Positions 1-5,537 of a DNA stretch of 7,534 nucleotides are shown piece by piece; position 1 is the first letter of the stretch; each line of letters starts with the position of its first letter. A program made the translations under genes and the position numbers. The DNA is taken from the NCBI GenBank assembly GCA_028698975.1, contig JAQVVK010000106.1:1-7534 (forward strand), written 5' to 3'. This stretch comes from Victivallaceae bacterium (GTDB lineage: Bacteria > Verrucomicrobiota > Lentisphaeria > Victivallales > Victivallaceae). A model generated the notes under the pieces. It searched no databases. It was not told the origin of the DNA and saw only the letters and a program-made list of their open reading frames with translations.

Positions 1-133
1 GATTAAGTTTCTTTTCGATGGCGGAAAGTCTGGCCATGACAATGCAAACCACAGTCGTACCGCCGACGCCGACCAGCAGCAGCAAAAAGAGCTGCAATAC
101 AAGAATCGCGCAGGTCAGGAACTCCGTTTCCAT
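1..133 (-). CDS. Small single-helix membrane protein, N-terminal part (3' end outside window)
   Basis: Not recognised as a named family. The ATG at 133-131 opens a frame that stays open to the window edge, giving 44 residues starting METEFLTCAILVLQ. Residues about 6-33 are almost wholly hydrophobic (a run of Leu, Val, Gly, Ile) and should form one transmembrane helix. A charged stretch (LSAIEKKLN) follows and looks like the start of an amphipathic or coiled-coil segment. The Glu-containing N-terminus is short and the first Arg/Lys come after the helix, so an N-out, C-in orientation is expected. It starts 18 bp after the stop of the preceding DUF349-type ORF, on the same strand, so it is probably in that operon. 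Only a weak Shine-Dalgarno-like GGGG lies upstream. Because it is partial, total length and function cannot be given. Confidence 0.6.
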   Translation of the reverse strand, partial: METEFLTCAILVLQLFLLLLVGVGGTTVVCIVMARLSAIEKKLN

Positions 134-151
134 CGTTGTAACCCCATCGTT

Positions 152-1018
152 TTAGATTTTAATGTGCGACTTCAACTCCTCGAAGCGTTTCAGCAATGCG
201 GCCAGCTCATCGGGCATGACCGCTCCGCAATTCATGAAGTCGGCGGCCAGCTTGGCCGGATCGGCGGTTTCGGCCTTGGCCTTTTTGGCCTCGCCGAAAT
301 TGCCGCACATCATCGCCGCCTGAAGTTCGGCGGCCAGAGCCATCGGGTCGGCGGCGGCCGGTTTCGCGGCGACGCCGAGCGAACGCTCAAGTTCACCGCA
401 CAGCCGATCCATTTCGGCGGCGGCGGCAGCGGCGGCGCGTTTGAGCTTTTCAAGAGCCTTGCCGTCGCCGGAAGCGGCCAGACGCATCAACTCCACCGAG
501 GCGGTCAGCTTGTGAAACGCCGCCAGCCCGTCGATGGCAAATTCGGAGTCTTCGGGCTTTTCGCCATTGACGACCCGCGCCAGCAGCGACGAAACTTTTT
601 GCGCGGTGAGGCTGAATAATTGAGAACGCTCGGCATTTTGTCTGGCGCGTGAATTCTCCAAGGCGACGCCAAAGGCGGCCAACGCCTCGTCTTCGATGCG
701 GCGCGTGTTGCGGCAGGCGAGTTCGCCAAGCTCGGCGCGGATGGCGCGGGCGCGAGGCTCGGCGGCCAGAACGTCGGTCATCTCAGAAGTGAGTTTATTC
801 AGCTCGGCCACCAGCTCGCGGGCCTTGTTTTCGCGCCCGGCGAATTCCTCGCGCCGCGCCGCGAAAACCTTGTCAAGCGCGGCGTTGAAACGGTTGGACA
901 ACTCATTGTCGGCCCGCCCGGCGAACCCCGCCGCCGAGAAATCGCCGCGCAGCAGCTTCGCCTTGCGAATCGCCGCCTCGCCTGACATGGAGGGCAGCGT
1001 TTCGGCAACTGCGATCAA
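152..1018 (-). CDS. C-terminal half of a DUF349-repeat protein (separated by a frameshift)
   Basis: 288 residues, almost entirely charged or Ala-rich helix. Residues about 1-68 form a DUF349-type unit: the segment around 36-66 (NELSNRFNAALDKVFAARRE) matches the unit at 361-390 of the upstream ORF (EKALFTAFRASADQFFNARK) position by position. Residues 69-288 are predicted helical and include a seven-Ala tract (195-201). The only start near the 5' end is a TTG at 1018-1016, overlapping the TGA of the upstream ORF. Codons just upstream of the TTG in this frame read AKRKEE, which is typical DUF349 linker sequence, and a TAA at 1057-1055 closes the frame further up. I therefore read this as the displaced 3' half of one gene, not an independent gene. 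It may still be translated on its own by coupling. The molecular function of DUF349 proteins is not established well enough to assign one here. Confidence 0.75.
   Translation of the reverse strand: MIAVAETLPSMSGEAAIRKAKLLRGDFSAAGFAGRADNELSNRFNAALDKVFAARREEFAGRENKARELVAELNKLTSEMTDVLAAEPRARAIRAELGELACRNTRRIEDEALAAFGVALENSRARQNAERSQLFSLTAQKVSSLLARVVNGEKPEDSEFAIDGLAAFHKLTASVELMRLAASGDGKALEKLKRAAAAAAAEMDRLCGELERSLGVAAKPAAADPMALAAELQAAMMCGNFGEAKKAKAETADPAKLAADFMNCGAVMPDELAALLKRFEELKSHIKI
415..438. repeat. GCC/GGC trinucleotide tract encoding seven alanines
   Basis: An imperfect run of GGC triplets, interrupted by one AGC, encodes seven consecutive alanines (residues 195-201 of the 288-residue ORF) inside a predicted helix. 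Such tracts can change length in frame without breaking the protein. Nothing in the window shows that this one varies. Confidence 0.6.
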
Positions 1019-2217
1019 CTCCTCCTTGCGCTTGGCATGGCATCGAATTTGGCGTTACGCTCGTCGAAGTGGGCTTTCCTTGCGTTGAAAAATTGATCGG
1101 CGGAGGCCCGGAACGCGGTAAACAGCGCTTTTTCGGCCGATCCAGCTCCCGGCAAATCCTTCCACTTGGCCTGCAACTCCTTAAACGCCGCGGCGGAGCT
1201 GCCCCAGTCGGTCGAACCGGCCAGAGCGGCGGCTTGTTCGCACAACGCTTTTTTGGCTTCGGCGGCTTCGCGGTGTTTCTGTCTTGCGTCGGCGTAATAT
1301 TCGTCGATCCGGTGCTGAAGTTTGCGGCTGGCCTCGAGGTAACGGGCGTTGATCTCCTCATTATGGGCGCGCGGCACGCTGCCGAGCGTTTTCCATTTTT
1401 CGCGGAGTTCGCGCAGCCGTTTGGCCGCCGCCGGAAGATCGGCTTCGACCGCCTCGACCAGCTTTTCCAACTCGGCGCAAAGGTCGCCCTTTAGCGTAAA
1501 ACTCTCCCAGCGGGCGAGATCGAGCGTTTCATAAAATTGACCGATTTTTGACGCCACCTTGTGAAGCGAGGCCCGGTAGGCGTCAACCGCGCGTTTGGGC
1601 GGCAGATCGATCGCGGCAAATTCCGCTTCGATCGCTTTTTTGGCCTCCTGCGCCGCGTTGACATCTTCAACCGTCATCAGGGCTTCCAGCCGGGCGGTCA
1701 AGGCGTTGACCTGATCGACTTTTTGATTTTCGACGGCTTCCTCGGCTTCCAGCCGGGCACGGAGCGGAGCCAGACGCGATTCAAATCCGGCGGCGTCCGC
1801 CAAAACCGGGTCAACCGCCTTGAGCCGCTCAACCCAGCGCGATTCAAGTTTACGCACTTCGCCCAACGTCACCAGATCGCCGGCGGCGATCAGTTGATCG
1901 AGTTCGCGGCTGAGCGCGGCGCACTCGTCAAGCCGGCTGGCGGCTTCGCGTTTGGCATTGGCGGCGGCCAATTCTCCTATCTTTGCGGCTTCTTTGGCTT
2001 CGTCGAACCGGCGGCGCAGTATCTCGGCATATTCGGGCGGCAGCGTACACTTTGCTTCAAATTCGTCGCAAAGCGATTTTACGGCCCCGGGGTAGTCTTC
2101 TACACTGGTCGAACCGGCGGCCAGTTTCTCCAGCCGTTCGCATACGTTTTCACATTCGTGGAGCTGGTCGCGCAGTGCGGCGGAAATACCGCCGGTAGTG
2201 GAAATGTTCTGTTCCAT
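1015..2217 (-). CDS. DUF349-repeat helical protein, N-terminal 400 residues (frame broken at 3' end)
   Basis: The 400-residue ORF is rich in Ala, Glu, Lys and Arg and has no signal peptide or membrane segment, so it should be a cytoplasmic, elongated helical-bundle protein. Two clear DUF349 units are present. One is at about 244-318, with LREKWKTLGSVPRAHNEEIN followed by the long helix ending in AKKALCEQAAAL. The other is at about 322-393, with ELQAKWKDLPGAG and the helix FFNARKAHFDERNAKFDA. More degenerate units with similar helix spacing can be seen at about 45-90, 115-165 and 190-230. The last seven residues (MPSARRS) do not fit the repeat pattern and come from reading out of frame. The family pattern resumes in the overlapping downstream frame. 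The ATG at 2217 is the only sensible start; its upstream sequence has no strong Shine-Dalgarno. The gene is divergent from htpG. What the protein binds is unknown. Confidence 0.85.
   Translation of the reverse strand: MEQNISTTGGISAALRDQLHECENVCERLEKLAAGSTSVEDYPGAVKSLCDEFEAKCTLPPEYAEILRRRFDEAKEAAKIGELAAANAKREAASRLDECAALSRELDQLIAAGDLVTLGEVRKLESRWVERLKAVDPVLADAAGFESRLAPLRARLEAEEAVENQKVDQVNALTARLEALMTVEDVNAAQEAKKAIEAEFAAIDLPPKRAVDAYRASLHKVASKIGQFYETLDLARWESFTLKGDLCAELEKLVEAVEADLPAAAKRLRELREKWKTLGSVPRAHNEEINARYLEASRKLQHRIDEYYADARQKHREAAEAKKALCEQAAALAGSTDWGSSAAAFKELQAKWKDLPGAGSAEKALFTAFRASADQFFNARKAHFDERNAKFDAMPSARRS
1016..1027 (-). promoter_or_regulatory. Internal Shine-Dalgarno-like AAGGAGGAG beside an overlapping TGA/TTG
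   Basis: On the minus strand AAGGAGGAG (1027-1019) directly precedes TTG (1018-1016), which overlaps the TGA stop (1017-1015) of the upstream ORF. The AGGAGG core is only 2 nt from the TTG, closer than the usual 5-9 nt. The same bases encode Lys-Glu-Glu of the expected repeat linker when the frame is restored, so the match may be due to coding alone. It could permit stop-restart translation of the downstream half. Confidence 0.35.
1034..1043. repeat. Tandem 5-bp duplication GGCATGGCAT at the frame break
   Basis: Two adjacent copies of GGCAT (ATGCC on the coding strand). The coding strand reads GAT GCC ATGCC AAG CGC AAG. With both copies the frame runs into TGA at 1017-1015. With one copy the reading becomes FDAKRKEELIAVAETL, which joins the two DUF349 ORFs into one frame of 393 + 5 + 288 = 686 residues. 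This is the simplest visible cause of the frameshift. Confidence 0.6.
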
Positions 2218-2231
2218 ACGTTATAAAACCC

Positions 2232-2261
2232 GTTATATTAAAAACATGAAAATTCAATCAA
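2232..2261 (-). promoter_or_regulatory. Putative sigma-70-type promoter for the DUF349 operon
   Basis: On the minus strand TTGATT (2261-2256) and TATAAC (2237-2232) are separated by 18 nt. Transcription would begin near 2225, leaving a leader of only about 8 nt before the ATG at 2217. The region is so AT-rich that chance matches are easy. The heptamer CGTTATA occurs twice nearby (2219-2225 and 2231-2237), so other registers are possible. Confidence 0.35.
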
Positions 2262-2315
2262 TTGAAATTATACAGCCAAATTTAAAGATTTTCCAATCGA
2301 TATTGCTTCAAAGAC

Positions 2316-2343
2316 TTGATTTTTTTGCAAAAAAACATATATT
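2316..2343 (+). promoter_or_regulatory. Putative sigma-70-type promoter for htpG
   Basis: TTGATT (2316-2321), a 16-nt spacer and TATATT (2338-2343) form a plausible -35/-10 pair, giving a start near 2350 and a leader of about 54 nt. TTGCAA (2325-2330) with TAAATT (2347-2352), also 16 nt apart, is an alternative. No CIRCE element (TTAGCACTC-N9-GAGTGCTAA) and no paired sigma-32-type boxes are visible. Confidence 0.4.
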
Positions 2344-2356
2344 CTGTAAATTTGCT

Positions 2357-2369
2357 GCGTATTATACGC
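2357..2369. promoter_or_regulatory. Short perfect inverted repeat GCGTAT-T-ATACGC in the htpG leader
   Basis: Two 6-bp arms (2357-2362 and 2364-2369) flank a single central T, just downstream of the predicted start of transcription. The site is GC-flanked inside an otherwise AT-rich intergenic stretch. It could be a repressor operator, or in RNA a small 5-bp hairpin with a 3-nt loop. The arms are short, so chance is not excluded. Confidence 0.3.
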
Positions 2370-2388
2370 GTTGACCCCAATTAAAAAT

Positions 2389-2394
2389 AAGGAG
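2389..2394 (+). promoter_or_regulatory. Ribosome binding site AAGGAG of htpG
   Basis: AAGGAG ends 9 nt before the ATG at 2404. This decides the start: an upstream in-frame TTG at 2371 would add 11 residues (starting TPIKNKEFFI) that HtpG proteins lack, and it would place the ribosome binding site inside the coding region. Confidence 0.85.
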
Positions 2395-2403
2395 TTTTTT
2401 ATT

Positions 2404-4290
2404 ATGGCAGAGACCCGCGAATTCAAAACCGAGGTGCGTCAACTGCTGGACCTTATGATCCACTCGCTCTACTCGAACCGCGACATCTTTTTGCGCGAAC
2501 TGGTGGCCAACGCCGCCGACGCCATCGACAAGGCCCGTTTTGAGAGCTTGACGGCGACCGACAAGACCCGCGACTGGCAGATCCGCATCGTGCCGGACAA
2601 AAAGGCGATGACCCTCACCGTTTCCGACAACGGCATCGGCATGACCCGCGACGAAGTGATCGAAAACATCGGCACTATCGCCAAGAGCGGCACCAAGGCT
2701 TTTCTCAAGGCGTTGGAGGAAAAAGGCGAGAACAAGGATATGCCCGAATTGATCGGCCAGTTCGGCGTCGGATTTTATTCGGCGTTTATGGTGGCCGAAA
2801 AGGTTGACATCATTACCCGCAAGGACGCCGACGACGCCAAAGCGGTGCGCTGGAGCAGCGCGGGGCTGGGCGAATACGAGCTTGACGACGCGGAAAAATC
2901 CACCCCCGGCACCGATATTGTGCTGCATATGCGCAAAGATTCCGAGATGTATCTTGAATCGTGGAAGATCGGCGAAATAATCCGCCGCTACTCAGACTTC
3001 ATCGAGTACCCGATCATCACCCCGGAAGTCAAAGTCAACGACGACAAGACCGAAACGGTCACCGACCGCACCCTCAATTCGCAAAAGGCGATCTGGCTGC
3101 GCAAGGCCTCCGAAATAACCGAGGATGAGTACAAGAGCTTCTTTATGCACGTTTCCAACGCAGGCGGCGAATATCTCAAGGCCATTCACATGTCGGCCGA
3201 GGGCGCGAGCGAATTCAAGGCTCTCTTGTTTCTGCCGAAACACGCGCCGTTCAATTTCCTGATGCCCGATCTTCAGAAGCGCGGACTCCAGCTCTATGTC
3301 AAGCGGGTGTTTATCACCGACGAGTGCAAGGAGCTGCTCCCGGATTACCTGCGGTTTGTGACCGGCGTGGTAGACTCCAACGATCTGCCGCTCAATGTTT
3401 CGCGCGAGATACTCCAGCAGAACCCGCAGCTTGAAAAGATCAACAAGGCGGTCGCCAGCCGCATCATCTCCGAACTTAAAAAGATGCTTGAGACCGAGCG
3501 CGACGCCTATACCGACTTTTACAAGGAGTTCGGCAAGGTGCTCAAAGAGGGTATCCACACCGATTTTGCCAACGTCGAGAAGCTCAAGGATCTCGCGCTT
3601 TACGAGTCGATGAACACCGAGGCCGGCAAGATGATAACCCTTGCCGAATACGTCGCCGCCATGCCGGACGATCAGAAAGAGATTTATTTCATCACCGGCG
3701 ACAAGCGCGAATCGGTCGCTTCGTCCCCGGCCTTGGAGTATTTTCGCTCCAAGGGTTACGATGTACTGTTTATGACCGACCTGATCGACGACTGGATCAT
3801 GCAGTCGATGTTTCAGTACGCCAAGAAGAACTTCAAGTCGGTGGACAAGGGCGATTTCGCGGTGGACGGCGCCGCCGATGTGCTCAAGGCCGCTCAGGAG
3901 AAGTTCTCCGGGCTGATCGAATTTCTGAAATCCGCTCTGGGCGACAAGGTGAGCGAAGTCCGGTTTTCGGCGCGGCTCACCGACAGCCCGTGCTGCCTTA
4001 TCACCGAGGGGAACGCGATGAGTCCGCACTTGGAGCGGCTCTTCAAGGCGATGCATCAGGACATCCCCGAAAGCAAACGCATCCTCGAACTCAACGCCAA
4101 GCACCCGCTGGTCGAAGCCATGTTCAAACTGGTCGAGCGCGACGCCAAGGCTCCGGAGCTGGCGACCTATGCCAAGGTGCTTTTCGATCAGGCGTTGCTG
4201 GCCGAGGGCAGCCCGGTGGCCGACGCCGCCGCGTTTGCCAAGGAGATCACATCGCTTCTGCTGTCTGCGGTTAACGGCAAAGAAAAATAA
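2404..4290 (+). CDS. htpG: Molecular chaperone HtpG (bacterial Hsp90)
   Basis: 628 residues, against 624 in the E. coli protein. HtpG is a cytosolic homodimeric ATP-dependent chaperone that remodels client proteins, usually with DnaK. The N-terminal GHKL ATPase domain (about 1-215) is complete. It has LRELVANAADAIDK with catalytic Glu32 and Mg-binding Asn36, the adenine-binding DNGIGM (Asp75), the lid segment GTIAKSGTKAF (90-100) and GQFGVGFYSAF (118-128). The middle domain carries LYVKRVFITD and DLPLNVSREIL; Arg334 is the conserved arginine that reaches the ATP. The C-terminal dimerisation domain (from about 500) contains ARLTDSPCCLITEG and DQALLAEGS near the end. It is followed by its own terminator and preceded by a divergent promoter region, so it is likely monocistronic. 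No residue expected for ATPase function is missing. Confidence 0.98.
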   Translation: MAETREFKTEVRQLLDLMIHSLYSNRDIFLRELVANAADAIDKARFESLTATDKTRDWQIRIVPDKKAMTLTVSDNGIGMTRDEVIENIGTIAKSGTKAFLKALEEKGENKDMPELIGQFGVGFYSAFMVAEKVDIITRKDADDAKAVRWSSAGLGEYELDDAEKSTPGTDIVLHMRKDSEMYLESWKIGEIIRRYSDFIEYPIITPEVKVNDDKTETVTDRTLNSQKAIWLRKASEITEDEYKSFFMHVSNAGGEYLKAIHMSAEGASEFKALLFLPKHAPFNFLMPDLQKRGLQLYVKRVFITDECKELLPDYLRFVTGVVDSNDLPLNVSREILQQNPQLEKINKAVASRIISELKKMLETERDAYTDFYKEFGKVLKEGIHTDFANVEKLKDLALYESMNTEAGKMITLAEYVAAMPDDQKEIYFITGDKRESVASSPALEYFRSKGYDVLFMTDLIDDWIMQSMFQYAKKNFKSVDKGDFAVDGAADVLKAAQEKFSGLIEFLKSALGDKVSEVRFSARLTDSPCCLITEGNAMSPHLERLFKAMHQDIPESKRILELNAKHPLVEAMFKLVERDAKAPELATYAKVLFDQALLAEGSPVADAAAFAKEITSLLLSAVNGKEK

Positions 4291-4313
4291 AATTGTCCGA
4301 AAAGGATTTCCCG

Positions 4314-4354
4314 CCGCGGACGGCATTGAAAAAATGCCGTCCGCGGTGTATTTT
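4314..4354 (+). terminator. Intrinsic-type terminator after htpG
   Basis: A perfect 14-bp stem (CCGCGGACGGCATT at 4314-4327 with AATGCCGTCCGCGG at 4333-4346) closes a 5-nt GAAAA loop. It lies 23 bp after the htpG stop codon and is followed by a short T-rich stretch (TGTATTTT). The stem is very stable. The T tract is weak and interrupted, so termination may be incomplete and some read-through into the downstream genes is possible. Confidence 0.8.
4326..4354 (+). promoter_or_regulatory. Possible promoter overlapping the terminator, for the dehydrogenase operon
   Basis: TTGAAA (4326-4331), a 17-nt spacer and TATTTT (4349-4354) resemble a sigma-70 promoter. The -35 lies in the terminator loop and the -10 in its T tract. 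The match is moderate (TATTTT agrees with TATAAT at four of six positions), but it is the best candidate in the 130-bp gap, and a promoter is needed if the terminator works. Confidence 0.25.
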
Positions 4355-4380
4355 AAATAGATAAGCTGGTGTAACCAATA

Positions 4381-4399
4381 GTTCCGCGTTGGGCGGAGC
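4381..4399 (+). other. Small leader hairpin upstream of the dehydrogenase gene
   Basis: GTTCCGC (4381-4387) can pair with GCGGAGC (4393-4399), six Watson-Crick pairs plus one G-U, around a GTTGG loop. An A-rich stretch and the AAGGA ribosome binding site (4407-4411) follow. No U tract follows, so it is not a terminator. It may stabilise the mRNA 5' end or mean nothing. Confidence 0.3.
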
Positions 4400-4420
4400 A
4401 AAAAATAAGGACATCATATC

Positions 4421-5530
4421 ATGACAAAAATGGCAAAAGCGGCAGTGCTGGTGAAACCCGGCAAGTTCGAGATCAAAGAATTTCCGATCCCGTCGATCAA
4501 CGATGACGAAATGCTTATTAAGGTCGAGGGATGCGGCGTTTGCGGCACCGATGGTCATGAATACAAACGCGACCCGTTTGGTCTCTGCCCGGTCGTGCTC
4601 GGTCACGAGGGATCGGGTACCATCGAGGTGCTTGGCAAAAATATCACCCACGATTCCGCCGGCATCCCGGTGAAAAAAGGCGATCACATCGTCACCTGCG
4701 TCATTCCCTGCGGCCACTGCTCGGCCTGCACCAACACCCCGGCCCGCACCAACCTCTGCGAAAACTGCGGCGTCTACGGGCTTTTCCCGGATGACGAGAC
4801 CCATCTCAACGGTTATTATGCCGAATATCTCAAGATTCGCCCCAATTCGACCTTCTTCAACGTCAACGGGCTTAACCTCGACCAGCGCATGTTGATCGAA
4901 CCCGCCGCCGTGGCGATTCACGCGGTGGAGCGCGCCAAGACCACCGGCTTGCTGAACTTCAACACTCAGGTTTTGGTGCAGGGCACCGGCCCGATCGGGC
5001 TTATGGTGCTTGCGGTGCTGCGGACTCTGGGCATCGACAGCATCATCGCGGTTGACGGCAACGACAACCGTCTTGCTCTGGCTCGCGAAATGGGGGCCAC
5101 CACCACGTTTAACTTCACCAAATACGCCAAATTTGACGACATGCTTGCCGAGATCAAAAAAGCGACCAACGGCCTCGGGGCCGGGTTCGTATTTCAGTGC
5201 ACCGGCGTGCCGGCGGCCGAAGCCAATGCGTGGAAGATGATCCGTCGCGGCGGCGGTCTTTGCGAAGTCGGTTTCTTCCTGCCCAGCGGCACTTGCACCA
5301 TCGATCCGCATTACGACCTCTGCAACAAGGAAGTCACCGCGGTCGGTTCGTGGGTCTATGCCCCGCAGGATTACCCGATCGCTTTCGCGTTTCTGCGCCG
5401 CGCCGCCGGTATCGGCCTCAATCTCGAAAAGCTCGTGACCCATCACTTCCCGCTTTCGCAGATCGGCGAGGCGCTGGAAGTCAACGTGCAGATGAAAGGC
5501 ATCAAGGTCGCCGTGGTGGCCGAGAACTGA
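4421..5530 (+). CDS. Zinc-dependent medium-chain alcohol/polyol dehydrogenase, NAD(H)-type
   Basis: 369 residues, typical of the zinc-containing medium-chain dehydrogenase/reductase superfamily, which oxidises an alcohol or polyol to a carbonyl with NAD(P)+. The catalytic zinc ligands are seen as Cys41 (GCGVCGTD), His62-Glu63 (LGHEGSG) and Glu160 (LIEPAAVA). The structural zinc lobe has Cys97, Cys100, Cys103 and Cys113. The Rossmann fold shows GTGPIG (188-193), and Asp212 at the end of the second strand favours NAD(H) over NADP(H). Closest groups by feel are sorbitol, threonine and butanediol dehydrogenase-like enzymes; the substrate cannot be read from the sequence. The ATG at 4421 has AAGGA 9 nt upstream; a second ATG at 4430 is less well spaced. 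The next gene starts 7 bp after the stop, so they are probably co-transcribed. Confidence 0.93.
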   Translation: MTKMAKAAVLVKPGKFEIKEFPIPSINDDEMLIKVEGCGVCGTDGHEYKRDPFGLCPVVLGHEGSGTIEVLGKNITHDSAGIPVKKGDHIVTCVIPCGHCSACTNTPARTNLCENCGVYGLFPDDETHLNGYYAEYLKIRPNSTFFNVNGLNLDQRMLIEPAAVAIHAVERAKTTGLLNFNTQVLVQGTGPIGLMVLAVLRTLGIDSIIAVDGNDNRLALAREMGATTTFNFTKYAKFDDMLAEIKKATNGLGAGFVFQCTGVPAAEANAWKMIRRGGGLCEVGFFLPSGTCTIDPHYDLCNKEVTAVGSWVYAPQDYPIAFAFLRRAAGIGLNLEKLVTHHFPLSQIGEALEVNVQMKGIKVAVVAEN

Positions 5531-5537
5531 TGACTTT

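Noticed and set aside
903..1361. A third minus-strand frame running through the frameshift point
   Set aside because: It spans the junction, but its Pro/Arg/Ser-rich translation does not match any DUF349 repeat. The repeat pattern is split between the other two minus-strand frames.
1561..2226. A 221-codon plus-strand open frame opposite the DUF349 gene
   Set aside because: Its composition (Gly, Phe, Arg rich) is typical of the antisense of an Ala/Glu/Lys helical protein, and the DUF349 repeats are clearly on the other strand.
2375..2382. CCCCAATT resembling a sigma-32 heat-shock -10 box before htpG
   Set aside because: No CTTGAA-like -35 box lies at the needed distance, and the implied transcript would start at the ribosome binding site.
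2371..2403. Upstream TTG start adding 11 residues to HtpG
   Set aside because: The AAGGAG at 2389-2394 is correctly spaced for ATG 2404, and the family N-terminus begins at about that Met.
2992..4401. A 469-codon open frame on the minus strand opposite htpG
   Set aside because: It lies antisense to a complete, unmistakable htpG. Its His/Leu/Val/Gly-rich, low-logic protein is what GC-rich codon use gives on the opposite strand, and no family motif is visible.
4271..5446. A 391-codon minus-strand open frame opposite the dehydrogenase
   Set aside because: It mirrors a gene with all expected zinc and nucleotide-binding residues, has no recognisable domain, and would cross the htpG terminator.
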